Notes: generated by a model from the sequence alone, not told the origin. A DNA stretch of 64,000 nt from JAAGZL01 sp964628835 (GCA_964628835.1 CAZVME010000004.1:1-64000); one strand, 5' to 3'; positions 44,176 to 54,193 are shown, counted from the stretch's first letter. Numbers and translations are program-made.

Positions 44176-46833
44176 ATGTCAGAAAAATCAGATATCGATG
44201 CTCAAGAGACTAGAGAGTGGCTGGATGCCCTAGAAGCAGTTCTGGAACATGAAGGAGTAGAGCGCGCCCACTACTTGCTGGAGAGATTGATCGAAAAGGC
44301 GCGTCGCTCTGGTGCATATCTCCCCTATAGAGCCAAAACCGCCTATATCAATACCATCCCCACATCTGCTGAAGAACGCCATCCAGGGAACAATGCCATT
44401 GAACGGCGCATCAAGGCCATAGTGCGCTGGAACGCCATGGCCATGGTGGTAAAGGCCAACCGCAAATTTGATGGCCTGGGTGGACACATTGCCAGTTACG
44501 CTTCTGTAGCCACGCTGTTCGAGGTTGGCTTCAATCATTTTTTTAACGCCCCCAGCGATGAACACGGCGGCGACCTGGTGTTCTTCCAGGGACACTCGGC
44601 GCCTGGTATCTATGCCCGCGCCTATGTGGAACGGCGCTTAAACAAGGATCACTTGTATAAGTTCCGGCAGGAGGTGGAGGCAGGCGGCCTCTCATCCTAC
44701 CCCCATCCCTGGTTGATGCCGGAGTTCTGGCAGTTCCCCACCGTATCCATGGGACTGGGGCCATTGATGGCCATCTACCAAGCCCGCTTTATGAAGTATC
44801 TGCAAAACCGCGACTTTATGGATACCCAAGGTCGTAAAGTGTGGGCTTTCATGGGAGACGGCGAGATGGACGAGCCGGAATCTCTGGGTGCAATATCCCT
44901 GGCCGCTCGCGAAAAGGTGGACAACCTGATCTTTGTGGTGAACTGCAACCTGCAACGCCTGGATGGTCCAGTACGTGGCAACAGTAAGATCATTCAGGAA
45001 CTGGAAGCTGTATTCCGCGGCGCCGGTTGGAATGTAATCAAGGTGGTATGGGGTTCCTACTGGGATGCACTATTGGCGCGGGATAAAAACGGCATCCTGC
45101 AACGCCGCATGGAAGAGGCCATTGATGGCGACTACCAGAACTACCAGGTACGTGGCGGTGCCTACACCAGAGAACACTTCTTTGGAAAATACCCTGAACT
45201 GCTGGATATGGTCGCCAATATGACTGACGAAGATATCTGGCGTCTGAACCGTGGCGGCCATGATCCCAACAAGGTATTTGCCGCATTTTCCGCCGCAGTA
45301 AAACACCAGGGTCAGCCCACGGTAATCCTGGCCAAGACGGTAAAGGGCTACGGCATGGGAGAGGCCGGCGAAGGCCAAAACATTACCCACTCCCAGAAAA
45401 AGATGGGCGAGGAGGCGCTGAAGGCGTTCCGCGACCGTTTCAACATCCCCATCTCCGATGACGAGATCTCAGAGACTCCGTTCTACCGCTTTGATGAAGA
45501 CAGCCCTGAATTCAAGTACATGACCGAGCACAGACAGGCCCTGGGTGGTTACTTGCCGGCACGGCGCAGGGAGGCGGAACCACTGGAGGTGCCTGGAGTT
45601 GACGCCTTTGGCTCTCTGCTGAGTGGCACCGAGGGGCGCGAGATGTCCACCACCATGGCTGCAGTACGACTACTGTCTTCCCTTACCCGCGACAAAGATA
45701 TAGGTAAAAACATTGTCCCCATAGTCCCGGACGAGGCCCGCACCTTTGGCATGGAGGGCATGTTCCGCCAACTCGGCATCTACTCATCGGTGGGACAACT
45801 CTACGAGCCGGTGGATATCGACCAGCTCATGTACTACCGAGAGGATATAAAGGGCCAGATTCTGAACGAGGGCATAAATGAAGCCGGGGCAACCGCCTCC
45901 TGGCTGGCCGCAGGAACCGCCTACTCCAATCATGGGGTAAACATGATCCCATTCTTAATCAGCTACTCCATGTTCGGATTTCAGCGCATCGGCGACCTGC
46001 TGTGGCTGGCCGGTGATATCCAGGCCCGCGGTTTTCTGCTGGGCGGCACCGCTGGCCGCACCACCCTGGCCGGTGAGGGCCTGCAGCATCAGGATGGGCA
46101 CAGCCACATAGCTGCCTCCACCATTCCCAACTGCGTCTCATATGACCCGGCCTATAGTTACGAACTGGCAGTAATTATTCATGACGGCCTCAGGCGCATG
46201 TATCAGAAACAGGAGAGTGTCTTCTACTACATCACCGTGATGAATGAGAACTACGAACATCCGGCAATGCCTGAAGGAGCAGAAGATGGAATTCTCAAGG
46301 GCATCTACCTGCTGCAAGACGGTGGCAAGCGTGACAACTCACGGGTACAGCTCTTCGGCAGTGGCACCATCCTACGTGAAGCCATCGCCGCAGCCGAACT
46401 GCTGCAGAACGATTTCAATGTCACCGCAGATATATGGAGTGTAACCAGTTTTAACGAGCTGCGGCGTGATGGCGTCAGCACCGGACGCTGGAACCTGCTA
46501 CATCCGGAACAGACCCCACGCATCAGTTACCTGGAGCAGTGTCTGCAAGGACATGATGGCCCAGTGGTCGCGGCAACTGACTATATGAAGATCTACGCCG
46601 ATCAGGTACGACAATTCGTACCTAGAAACTACTGTGTACTAGGCACCGATGGCTTTGGCCGCAGCGACACCAGAGAGCAGTTACGCAAGTTCTTCGAGGT
46701 GGACCGCTACTACATAGCAGTTGCTGCGCTAGCTTCCCTGGTTGAAGAAGGCGATATCGATGCAAGCAAGGTATCCGCGGCGATCAGTAAATATAGCATT
46801 GACCCGGAAAAGCCGGAACCGACCACAGTTTAA
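44176..46833 (+). CDS. aceE: Pyruvate dehydrogenase E1 component (homodimeric)
   Basis: 885 residues; decarboxylates pyruvate with thiamine diphosphate and passes the acetyl group to AceF. Family traits: RRIKAIVRWNAMAMV near the start, ThDP-binding GDGEMDEPES ... NCNLQRLDGPVRGN, and HSQKKMGEEALKAFRDRF. Homodimeric gammaproteobacterial type. ATG at 44176 fits AceE's usual MSE start; the frame is open from 44125. Followed by aceF after 19 bases. Confidence 0.96.
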   Translation: MSEKSDIDAQETREWLDALEAVLEHEGVERAHYLLERLIEKARRSGAYLPYRAKTAYINTIPTSAEERHPGNNAIERRIKAIVRWNAMAMVVKANRKFDGLGGHIASYASVATLFEVGFNHFFNAPSDEHGGDLVFFQGHSAPGIYARAYVERRLNKDHLYKFRQEVEAGGLSSYPHPWLMPEFWQFPTVSMGLGPLMAIYQARFMKYLQNRDFMDTQGRKVWAFMGDGEMDEPESLGAISLAAREKVDNLIFVVNCNLQRLDGPVRGNSKIIQELEAVFRGAGWNVIKVVWGSYWDALLARDKNGILQRRMEEAIDGDYQNYQVRGGAYTREHFFGKYPELLDMVANMTDEDIWRLNRGGHDPNKVFAAFSAAVKHQGQPTVILAKTVKGYGMGEAGEGQNITHSQKKMGEEALKAFRDRFNIPISDDEISETPFYRFDEDSPEFKYMTEHRQALGGYLPARRREAEPLEVPGVDAFGSLLSGTEGREMSTTMAAVRLLSSLTRDKDIGKNIVPIVPDEARTFGMEGMFRQLGIYSSVGQLYEPVDIDQLMYYREDIKGQILNEGINEAGATASWLAAGTAYSNHGVNMIPFLISYSMFGFQRIGDLLWLAGDIQARGFLLGGTAGRTTLAGEGLQHQDGHSHIAASTIPNCVSYDPAYSYELAVIIHDGLRRMYQKQESVFYYITVMNENYEHPAMPEGAEDGILKGIYLLQDGGKRDNSRVQLFGSGTILREAIAAAELLQNDFNVTADIWSVTSFNELRRDGVSTGRWNLLHPEQTPRISYLEQCLQGHDGPVVAATDYMKIYADQVRQFVPRNYCVLGTDGFGRSDTREQLRKFFEVDRYYIAVAALASLVEEGDIDASKVSAAISKYSIDPEKPEPTTV

Positions 46834-46852
46834 CCAAGGAGCCTGACAACAA

Positions 46853-48454
46853 ATGTTAAAACAAGTACTGGTTCCAGATCTGGGCGACTTCAATCAGATC
46901 GATATTATCGAGATAATGGTAGCACCAGGTGACCGCGTATCGGCAGAAGATCCACTGCTCATGCTGGAGAGCGAGAAGGCAGCCATCGAAATCCCCTGCC
47001 CCCACAACGGCATCATCAAGGAGTTACAGGTAGCAGCCGGCGACAAGGTTTCCGAGGGCGACCTGATCCTCACCATGGAGGTTGAGGGCGATAGTAGTGA
47101 GCCTACTACAGAGGTGGCACAGGAGAGTGCCCCAGTAGTGAAAGAGAGTGCGCTAGCAGAGCCTGCAACCGGCGCTGGTATAGAACAAGTGCTGGTACCG
47201 GACCTGGGCGATTTCGACCAGATCGATATCATAGAGGTGATGGTTAAGCCCGGAGACAGAGTCTCGGCTGAAGACCCCCTGCTCATGCTGGAGAGCGAAA
47301 AGGCGGCCATGGAGATCCCCTCTCCTCACACTGGCGTGGTACAGGAGCTGAAACTATCCACAGGAGATAAGGTCTCCGAAGGTGATGTGATTCTAACCAT
47401 GAAAGTTGAAGGCGCCAGCGGGCAACCGGAACCTTCAAAACCCGCAACAACAGCCACACAACCTGAGCCCCAGCCAGAACCGGAGCCACGACGCGCCGGT
47501 GACAAGGAGCTGGCTTCACCGCCGGTACCACCAGATGGCGCTAAAACCAAGCACAACCCTCATGCCAGCCCGGCGGTACGACGCATCTCGCGGGAGCTGG
47601 GGGTAGACCTCACACAGGTCAAGGGCACTGGGCCACGCGGCCGCATCCTGAAAGAGGATGTGCAGGTATTCGTCAAGGCGATCATGGCCAAGCGGAAGAG
47701 TGGACCGGGACCAGGGCTGATCCTTCCTGCAACAACGGCCATAGACTTTTCCAAATTTGGAGAGATCGACACCCAGCCCCTATCCAAGATCCAGACCATC
47801 TCCGGGACCCACCTGCACAGCAGTTGGCTTAAGGCGCCTCATGTTACCCAGTTCGACGAGGCGGATATCACTGAGTTAGAGGCGTTCCGCAAGGAACATG
47901 TGCAGGAGGCAAAAGGGCAAGGTTTCCGGCTCACCCTGCTGGCATTCATGATCAAGGCCTGCGTCAAGGCCCTGAAGAAATTACCCCAGTTCAACTCCTC
48001 CCTGGATCCCAGTGGGGAAAACCTAATCCTGAAGAAGTACTACAACATGGGTTTTGCCGTGGATACACCGGTTGGCCTGGTGGTCCCTGTAATCAAGAAC
48101 GTGGAACAGAAGGGGCTGTTCGAACTGGCGGAAGAGCTGGAGAGACTCAGCACCAAGGCCCGCGAACGGAAGTTGGGCAAGTCAAACATGGAGGGTGGCA
48201 CTTTCACCATCTCCAGTCTGGGCGGCATCAGCGGCACCGGCTTCACCCCCATCATCAACACCCCGGAGGTGGCAATACTCGGCGTGGCCAGGGCTGCAAT
48301 CAAACCGGTATATGCGGATGGAGAGTTTGTTCCACGTCTGATCCTGCCCTTTTCCCTCTCCTATGACCACCGGGTAATAGACGGGGCCGACGGGGCCAGA
48401 TTCACCAGCCATCTCAGCAACGAGCTGTCGGATATCAGAAAGCTCCTGCTGTAG
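46853..48454 (+). CDS. aceF: Pyruvate dehydrogenase E2, dihydrolipoyl acetyltransferase
   Basis: 533 residues. Two lipoyl domains (about 1-80 and 112-192), each with the lipoylated lysine in LESEKAA, the two being near duplicates; Ala/Pro-rich linkers; a peripheral-subunit binding domain (about 236-275, SPAVRRISRELGVDL) and the catalytic domain from about 300 with SLSYDHRVIDGADGARF. Ribosome site AAGGAG. No E3 gene (lpd) follows. Confidence 0.95.
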   Translation: MLKQVLVPDLGDFNQIDIIEIMVAPGDRVSAEDPLLMLESEKAAIEIPCPHNGIIKELQVAAGDKVSEGDLILTMEVEGDSSEPTTEVAQESAPVVKESALAEPATGAGIEQVLVPDLGDFDQIDIIEVMVKPGDRVSAEDPLLMLESEKAAMEIPSPHTGVVQELKLSTGDKVSEGDVILTMKVEGASGQPEPSKPATTATQPEPQPEPEPRRAGDKELASPPVPPDGAKTKHNPHASPAVRRISRELGVDLTQVKGTGPRGRILKEDVQVFVKAIMAKRKSGPGPGLILPATTAIDFSKFGEIDTQPLSKIQTISGTHLHSSWLKAPHVTQFDEADITELEAFRKEHVQEAKGQGFRLTLLAFMIKACVKALKKLPQFNSSLDPSGENLILKKYYNMGFAVDTPVGLVVPVIKNVEQKGLFELAEELERLSTKARERKLGKSNMEGGTFTISSLGGISGTGFTPIINTPEVAILGVARAAIKPVYADGEFVPRLILPFSLSYDHRVIDGADGARFTSHLSNELSDIRKLLL

Positions 48455-48534
48455 TTGCCAGTGGATTTTGTAACTGTGCTGATGCATATTTGCATCGACT
48501 TCTCTCATATCCTACAAACCAAATGGTGATCAGA

Positions 48535-49509
48535 TTGACTCAAGCAATTCGCATCGACAGCTATGGTGACTCCTCAGTACTGCAACTACGCAAGATCGAA
48601 CTGCAGCCACCTGCCGCCTACGAGGTGCTGGTGCAACATGAGGCCATCGGGGTCAACTTCATCGACACCTATCACCGCTCCGGCCTCTACCCCCTGGAAC
48701 TGCCATCCGGACTCGGCAAAGAGGCGGCCGGAACCGTTACTGCCGTGGGTGGTTCCGTCACCAGAGTCAAAGTTGGCGACCGGGTAACCTACGTCAACGG
48801 CCCCCTGGGGGCCTATTCCGAGGCCCACCTGGTGCCGGAAGATGTATTGATCAAACTCCCTGATGGCATCTCATCCCAGGTTGCCGCCGCCATGATGCTC
48901 AAGGGCATGACCGCAGCCTACCTGTTGCTCAAGACCTATGCGGTTACACCGCAAGACACCATCCTGGTGCATGCGGCGGCCGGTGGTGTGGGCTCCATAC
49001 TCACCCAGTGGGCCAGGGCCATAGGGGCAAGGGTAATCGGTAGTGTTGGCAGCGCCAAGAAGGTTGATGTTGCCCAGCAAAATGGCTGCGATGAGGTACT
49101 GCTCTACCGGGAGATAGATCTACCTGCCGCAATAAAAGAGATCACCTCAGGTCGTGGTGTTGATGTGGTATATGACTCGGTGGGCAAGGACACCTTTGAC
49201 ATCTCGTTACGCAGCCTGAAGAAGCGCGGCATGCTGGTCAGCTTCGGCAACGCATCAGGACCGGTTCCAGATTTTCCCCCCCTGCTTCTCACTCAGATGG
49301 GATCTCTCTATCTGACCCGCCCCTCCCTGTTTGACTATGTTGATGACCCGGAAGAGCAGCAGTTTTTGGCCAATGCGCTGTTTAAACACGTCAGCGCCGG
49401 TGACATATCTATCCAGGTGAATCATGAATTCCCTCTGGCGGATGCAGCGCTGGCCCAGCACACCCTGGAGAACGGTCAGACCGTAGGATCAACAATCCTA
49501 CTACCCTAG
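48535..49509 (+). CDS. qorA: NADPH:quinone oxidoreductase (zeta-crystallin type)
   Basis: About 324 residues, medium-chain dehydrogenase without zinc. VNFIDTYHRSGLYP, LGKEAAGTV, VGDRVTY, and the NADPH-binding AAAGGVGSILTQWA. The TTG start at 48535 (GGTGAT ahead, MTQAIRI as in homologs) is preferred over ATG 48523 or 48490. Occupies the place where lpd would often stand after aceF. Confidence 0.88.
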   Translation: MTQAIRIDSYGDSSVLQLRKIELQPPAAYEVLVQHEAIGVNFIDTYHRSGLYPLELPSGLGKEAAGTVTAVGGSVTRVKVGDRVTYVNGPLGAYSEAHLVPEDVLIKLPDGISSQVAAAMMLKGMTAAYLLLKTYAVTPQDTILVHAAAGGVGSILTQWARAIGARVIGSVGSAKKVDVAQQNGCDEVLLYREIDLPAAIKEITSGRGVDVVYDSVGKDTFDISLRSLKKRGMLVSFGNASGPVPDFPPLLLTQMGSLYLTRPSLFDYVDDPEEQQFLANALFKHVSAGDISIQVNHEFPLADAALAQHTLENGQTVGSTILLP

Positions 49510-49652
49510 ACAAAACACCATCTTTTTGGCCGTTGGCAATTTTCTACCATGCCTCAACTATGGTTATTGTTTCTCGCAGACAAATAATTCCTACTTAACA
49601 AATATATTTTCCTATGGTCTAACCTCATATCCTGGCTGCATGGGTTTGATAT

Positions 49653-50447
49653 ATGAGGAAATATTATCCGGTACTTATAATATTGTGTTTCGTAGTAATC
49701 CTGCCTAGCACCGCAACAGCCACCATAGAGCGCCACAAATTCGATCAGATCCTGGAACACCTTCAGCGTCTGTACGCACCCGACTTCAAACCAAAGCAAC
49801 AGCTCCTGCGTATTAATGGCTACTGGGACAGTGAACGCATGGAGGCCTCGGCCCGGTATGAGGAAGACTACCGTGGCACTGTCGCCGTCATCACCATAAG
49901 TGGCGCCGTGGCCCGCCATTCGGTAATAACAGAGGAGGCGTTTGCCACCATAGTGTGTCACGAGATCGGGCACTTTCTGGGTGGACCACCAATCTTCTCC
50001 AGGTACTCAAGCGAGGGCCAGGCAGACTACTTCGCAGCGTCGGCCTGTATGCGCCGCCTTATTCCCAATATGCAGCAAGGCGTTTTCTCCGCTGTACCGA
50101 GGGCACCTCAGATCGTCAAACATCGTTGCACCGATGCGTACGGCAGCACGAGTGAGATCGAAATCTGCATACGCAGCACCATGGGTGGCTTTGGACTCAG
50201 CAGCTTTGTGGCATTCCGAAAAAGTCAGAAGAAGCCCAACTTTAATGCCCGCGACCCGGATGAGGCGAGACTGCTCAATTTCGAACCGAGTACGGTTCAG
50301 TGCCGCCTAGATACATTCATCGCTGCGGCCTTGTGTAATCCGGCGGCAAAATGGCCCATAGAGGTCAAGCGTCCCTGGCTCTGTTCACGCAGTGGCACCC
50401 TGGCCCACCTCTCCAGACCGGTATGTTGGTACCCGAGACATCTGTAA
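49653..50447 (+). CDS. Exported zinc metalloprotease-like protein
   Basis: A 264-residue protein with signal peptide (about 1-23) and zinc motif CHEIGHFLGG (HExxH, about 102-106) with a downstream Glu in SSEGQADYFAASAC, as in M48-like gluzincins. Cys-rich (nine or so in the mature part), consistent with disulfides in the periplasm. Catalytic residues look intact. Substrate unknown. A short inverted repeat (CCTCATAT / ATATGAGG, 49623-49658) overlaps the start codon. Confidence 0.75.
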   Translation: MRKYYPVLIILCFVVILPSTATATIERHKFDQILEHLQRLYAPDFKPKQQLLRINGYWDSERMEASARYEEDYRGTVAVITISGAVARHSVITEEAFATIVCHEIGHFLGGPPIFSRYSSEGQADYFAASACMRRLIPNMQQGVFSAVPRAPQIVKHRCTDAYGSTSEIEICIRSTMGGFGLSSFVAFRKSQKKPNFNARDPDEARLLNFEPSTVQCRLDTFIAAALCNPAAKWPIEVKRPWLCSRSGTLAHLSRPVCWYPRHL

Positions 50448-50458
50448 ACACCACAGGC

Positions 50459-51598
50459 TCACAGCATGTATGCCCTGGTCTCATCGATCAACTGTTTTAA
50501 CCACTGCATATAGGGTGTCCCCCCTGTACCTCGTGGGTCATCGGTACGCCGATTGATGTACTTCTCCGCCCACCCCAGGTGGATCTCACGGAAGTTAGCC
50601 ATGGCCTCCAAAACGCTGTTAAATGGCTCGGTTTCCGCCAGCTGTTTTACCGGCTCCATCGCCGCGACCAGTTGCAACAGCTCACGGTGGGCCTGGGGCA
50701 TATAGTTGCGCATATCGGCGAGATGGCTGGTCAGAATGCTGGGCTTATGTGGTAGCTTAAGAAATGCTTCCAACAGCGGCATAATACTGCTCTGGGCTCC
50801 AGTCTCGCCCCGAAACTGCATCGGCGGCATATCCACCCCCGCATAGCGCACATCCTCAAAGAAACGGATATAGGGGCGGAAAGTGCGAAAATATAGGGCT
50901 GGGTCCATCTTCTCCGGAATGCGTCGCAGTACCTCAGCCTGCTGATTAACCGATGCCGCAATCCTGGCCAAAGAGATATTCACTTTTTCCTGTAGCCGAT
51001 CAGGAGTGGCCTGTGCAACCTCCGCCACCGCATCCAACACCTCGGCGGCCAGCGCCTCTATCTCCACATGGATCAGGATAAACCAGTGCTCATCATAGAG
51101 ATGCACGAAATTTTGCACGGTATCTATATTGCCCAGGGCTATGGGTTGCTCCTGGTTGAATCTCTTCCAGTTATACAGGGCGTAACCATCGTAGCTCAGG
51201 ATTGGCGGCCGCCCCAGGCGCTGACACACATCCACCAGCGGTCGTGCAATGTTGGACGGCAATACTCTCTCCACCGGCTCACCCACTTGGTTCACATAGG
51301 CCGATGCCAGAAATCCAACTCGCAGATAGTACAGGCGAAGCATGGGGAGAAATCCGTAGCCACTCCAGGTATCCGGCCATGGCGGCAGCTCAAGGTTGCG
51401 CGCATAGCGCCGGAACCCTCCATCCATCAGTAGGCTGGGCAGGTCCCGGCCCAACTCATCCAGCATGGCCAGATCCGAATCACTGGGGAACCTGATCTCA
51501 GGATCTGCCGCAGGCAAAAACCCTCTCTGCCTGAAAGAGTCGTCCATAAACTGGTGTGAGGTCCCGCTCTGGCCCGCTTGGGGGCGAGGTATGTTCAT
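50459..51598 (-). CDS. Indoleamine 2,3-dioxygenase-family protein
   Basis: 379 residues. The C-terminal half has the IDO signatures: FEDVRYAGVDMPPMQFRGETGAQSSI, MRNYMPQAHRELL, HLGWAEKYI with the likely heme-binding His, and DPRGTGGTP. IDOs open the indole ring of tryptophan with heme and oxygen. Bacterial members are diverse and not all act on tryptophan. It is divergent from sufB. Promoter proposed at 51680-51707. No kynurenine-pathway neighbours. Confidence 0.85.
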   Translation of the reverse strand: MNIPRPQAGQSGTSHQFMDDSFRQRGFLPAADPEIRFPSDSDLAMLDELGRDLPSLLMDGGFRRYARNLELPPWPDTWSGYGFLPMLRLYYLRVGFLASAYVNQVGEPVERVLPSNIARPLVDVCQRLGRPPILSYDGYALYNWKRFNQEQPIALGNIDTVQNFVHLYDEHWFILIHVEIEALAAEVLDAVAEVAQATPDRLQEKVNISLARIAASVNQQAEVLRRIPEKMDPALYFRTFRPYIRFFEDVRYAGVDMPPMQFRGETGAQSSIMPLLEAFLKLPHKPSILTSHLADMRNYMPQAHRELLQLVAAMEPVKQLAETEPFNSVLEAMANFREIHLGWAEKYINRRTDDPRGTGGTPYMQWLKQLIDETRAYML

Positions 51599-51679
51599 GC
51601 AGTCACCGTATCATCAGGAGAGATCCGGCCCTTATTTACCGCCTGATCTTAGCGTTGTAATCCCATCCGTACACCCCTG

Positions 51680-51707
51680 AATATAGTATTCCCACTTCTT
51701 TAGTCAA
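51680..51707 (-). promoter_or_regulatory. Candidate sigma-70 promoter of the IDO-type gene
   Basis: Minus strand: TTGACT (51707-51702), 16 bases, TATATT (51685-51680); start codon about 80 bases downstream. Confidence 0.5.
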
Positions 51708-51800
51708 GAATTCACCAGGCAAAACAAGGCGTTTAATTCCTACCCATAAGGCATCCGCATCGGGTTGAAATCAGGATATTTTGGTGTAGTATTGAACGTA

Positions 51801-51825
51801 GTACTTGAGTATTTTGCTTGGTCAT
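51801..51825. promoter_or_regulatory. IscR-like site upstream of sufB
   Basis: The 25 bases from GTACTTGAGTA to GGTCAT align with the type-1 IscR consensus (ATAnYYGACTA-WWW-TAGTCRRnTAT), with several mismatches in the right half. It lies about 110 bases before the sufB ATG, where an IscR/SufR site is expected. No iscR-like gene is in the window. Confidence 0.45.
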
Positions 51826-51933
51826 TATGCTTACTCTCCAAGCGACTTGGCAGGTACCCGCACAGGGACACATCGGCCAGCCAATTTTTGGGTGGGGCTT
51901 GCGACGTGGATACATGTATGTACGGAGATAGTA

Positions 51934-53382
51934 ATGAGCAACAGCAACCGGGAGATCGAGAGCCTGGTCAAGCAGTCCTACCCACACGGCTTTATCACCG
52001 ATATTGAAGCCGACAGCCTTCCGCCTGGATTGAATGAAGATGTGATCACCTGGATCTCACATAAGAAGGGGGAAGTACAGTTCATGCTTGATTGGAGACT
52101 GGAAGCCTATCACCACTGGCAGGGCTCCAGGGAACCAGCCTGGTCAAGTGTGCGCTACCCACCTATCGACTATCAGAAGATCAGTTATTTTGCCGCACCC
52201 AAGAGCGATGCAGATGCACCCAAGAGTCTGGAGGAAGTTGACCCCAAGCTGCTGGAGACCTATGAGAAGTTGGGAGTGCCACTGGAGGAACGGGAGATGC
52301 TGTCCGGGGTTGCAGTGGATGCCGTCTTCGACAGTGTATCTGTTGCCACCACCTTTAAAGACAAGCTGTCAGAGATGGGGATCATCTTCTGCCCATTCTC
52401 TGAAGCAGTAAGAAGCCACCCTGAATTGGTGCAAAAATATCTGGGATCGGTGGTCCCCATCGGGGATAACTTCTTTGCCACCCTAAACTCCGCAGTATTC
52501 AGCGACGGATCCTTTGTATACGTGCCCAAAGGCGTGCGTTGCCCCATGGAGCTCTCCACCTACTTCCGTATCAACGCAAAATCCACTGGTCAATTCGAAC
52601 GCACCCTGATCATTGCCGACCGGGGTGCATACGTAAGTTACCTCGAAGGTTGCACCGCCCCCATGCGGGATGAAAACCAATTGCACGCCGCAGTGGTGGA
52701 GCTGATAGCGGAAGAGAACGCCGAAATAAAATACTCTACGGTGCAAAACTGGTATCCCGGTGATACCGAGGGGCGCGGCGGTATCTACAACTTCGTCACC
52801 AAGCGCGGTGAATGCCGTGGCGCTGGCTCCAAGATCTCATGGACCCAGGTGGAGACGGGCTCAGCCATCACCTGGAAATACCCCAGTTGCGTACTCACAG
52901 GTGATAACTCCGTTGGTGAGTTCTACTCCGTAGCCATGACCAACAACTACCAACAGGCGGACACCGGCAGCAAAATGATCCATCTGGGCAGAAACACCAG
53001 CAGCACCATCATCTCCAAAGGCATATCCGCCGGGCATGGACACAACGCCTACCGGGGCCTGGTAAAGATCTCCAAGGGGGCTCGGGATGCACGCAACTAC
53101 ACCCAGTGTGATTCACTCCTCCTGGGGGATAGATGCAGCGCACACACCTTTCCATATATCGAGGTCAAGAACCCCAGCGCCCAGGTGGAACATGAGGCCA
53201 CCACCTCAAAGATCAGCGATGACCAACTGTTTTATCTGCGGCAGAGAGGGCTGACAGCAGAGGATGCCGTCTCCATGATCGTAAACGGTTTCTGTCGTGA
53301 GGTACTCAAGGAACTGCCAATGGAGTTTGCAGTGGAGGCGCAAAAGCTGCTTGGGGTAAGTCTTGAGGGCGCAGTTGGATAG
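51934..53382 (+). CDS. sufB: Fe-S cluster assembly scaffold SufB
   Basis: 482 residues, core of the SufBC2D scaffold complex that builds Fe-S clusters. Family parts: YPHGFITDIEADSLPPGLNEDVI, a Cys in SFVYVPKGVRCPMELSTYF, YLEGCTAPMRDENQLHAAVVEL, YPSCVL and LLGDRCSAHTFPYIEVKNP. The ATG at 51934 with GGAG ahead gives the family length; the open frame to 51805 has no support. First gene of the operon. Confidence 0.95.
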   Translation: MSNSNREIESLVKQSYPHGFITDIEADSLPPGLNEDVITWISHKKGEVQFMLDWRLEAYHHWQGSREPAWSSVRYPPIDYQKISYFAAPKSDADAPKSLEEVDPKLLETYEKLGVPLEEREMLSGVAVDAVFDSVSVATTFKDKLSEMGIIFCPFSEAVRSHPELVQKYLGSVVPIGDNFFATLNSAVFSDGSFVYVPKGVRCPMELSTYFRINAKSTGQFERTLIIADRGAYVSYLEGCTAPMRDENQLHAAVVELIAEENAEIKYSTVQNWYPGDTEGRGGIYNFVTKRGECRGAGSKISWTQVETGSAITWKYPSCVLTGDNSVGEFYSVAMTNNYQQADTGSKMIHLGRNTSSTIISKGISAGHGHNAYRGLVKISKGARDARNYTQCDSLLLGDRCSAHTFPYIEVKNPSAQVEHEATTSKISDDQLFYLRQRGLTAEDAVSMIVNGFCREVLKELPMEFAVEAQKLLGVSLEGAVG

Positions 53383-53413
53383 CGCATACCGGACCAACTT
53401 TTGGAGTAATGAG

Positions 53414-54193
53414 ATGCTGAATATACAAGACCTGCATGTAAGCATCGCAGAGAAACCCATTCTCAACGGCATAAACCTGCAGATACAACCAGGTGAAGTA
53501 CACGCCATCATGGGACCCAATGGCTCCGGCAAAAGCACCCTGGCCAATGTACTGGCCGGGAATGAGGAGTACCAGGTGACTGCAGGTAGCATCAGCTACC
53601 AGGGGGTCAACCTGCTGGAGCTGCCAGCGGAGGAGCGGGCCTGCATGGGCATATTCATGGCCTTTCAATATCCGGTGGAGATCCCTGGTGTGAGCAATAT
53701 CAATCTGCTCAAGTATGCAGTCAATGCCCGGCGGCGCTTTAACAGCCTGGATGAGTTGGATGCAATGGATTTTCTCGCCCAGATCAGAGAGAAGATGGAC
53801 CAGGTTGAGATGCCGGAAGAGTTTCTGAGCCGCGCAGTGAACCAGGGGTTTTCCGGGGGCGAAAAAAAACGCAATGAGATCTTGCAGATGACCATGCTTG
53901 AACCGCAACTGGCGATTCTGGACGAGACCGATTCCGGGCTGGACATAGACGCCATGAAGATTGTAGCCAGTGGGGTCAACTCCATGCGCAGCCCAGAACG
54001 CAGTTTCATACTGGTAACTCACTACCAGCGTCTGCTCGATTACGTAATACCCGACCGGGTACATGTGCTGTCTGCTGGTTGCATAGTCCGCTCTGGCACC
54101 CAGCAACTGGCCATGGAGCTGGAGAAACATGGCTACGGGTGGGTTACAGAACAACCACCGGTAGATGAGCCAGCCACCGGTATACAGCCATGA
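53414..54193 (+). CDS. sufC: Fe-S assembly ATPase SufC
   Basis: 259 residues; ABC-type ATPase that works with SufB and SufD. Walker A GPNGSGKST (about 37-45), signature FSGGEKKRNEIL, Walker B LAILDETDSGLDIDA. ATG at 53414 with GGAG 8 bases ahead. Overlaps sufD by 4 bases. Confidence 0.96.
   Translation: MLNIQDLHVSIAEKPILNGINLQIQPGEVHAIMGPNGSGKSTLANVLAGNEEYQVTAGSISYQGVNLLELPAEERACMGIFMAFQYPVEIPGVSNINLLKYAVNARRRFNSLDELDAMDFLAQIREKMDQVEMPEEFLSRAVNQGFSGGEKKRNEILQMTMLEPQLAILDETDSGLDIDAMKIVASGVNSMRSPERSFILVTHYQRLLDYVIPDRVHVLSAGCIVRSGTQQLAMELEKHGYGWVTEQPPVDEPATGIQP

Noticed and set aside
46853..47400. Tandem DNA repeat inside aceF
   Set aside because: The near-identical segments are the two lipoyl domains, a normal feature of E2 proteins.
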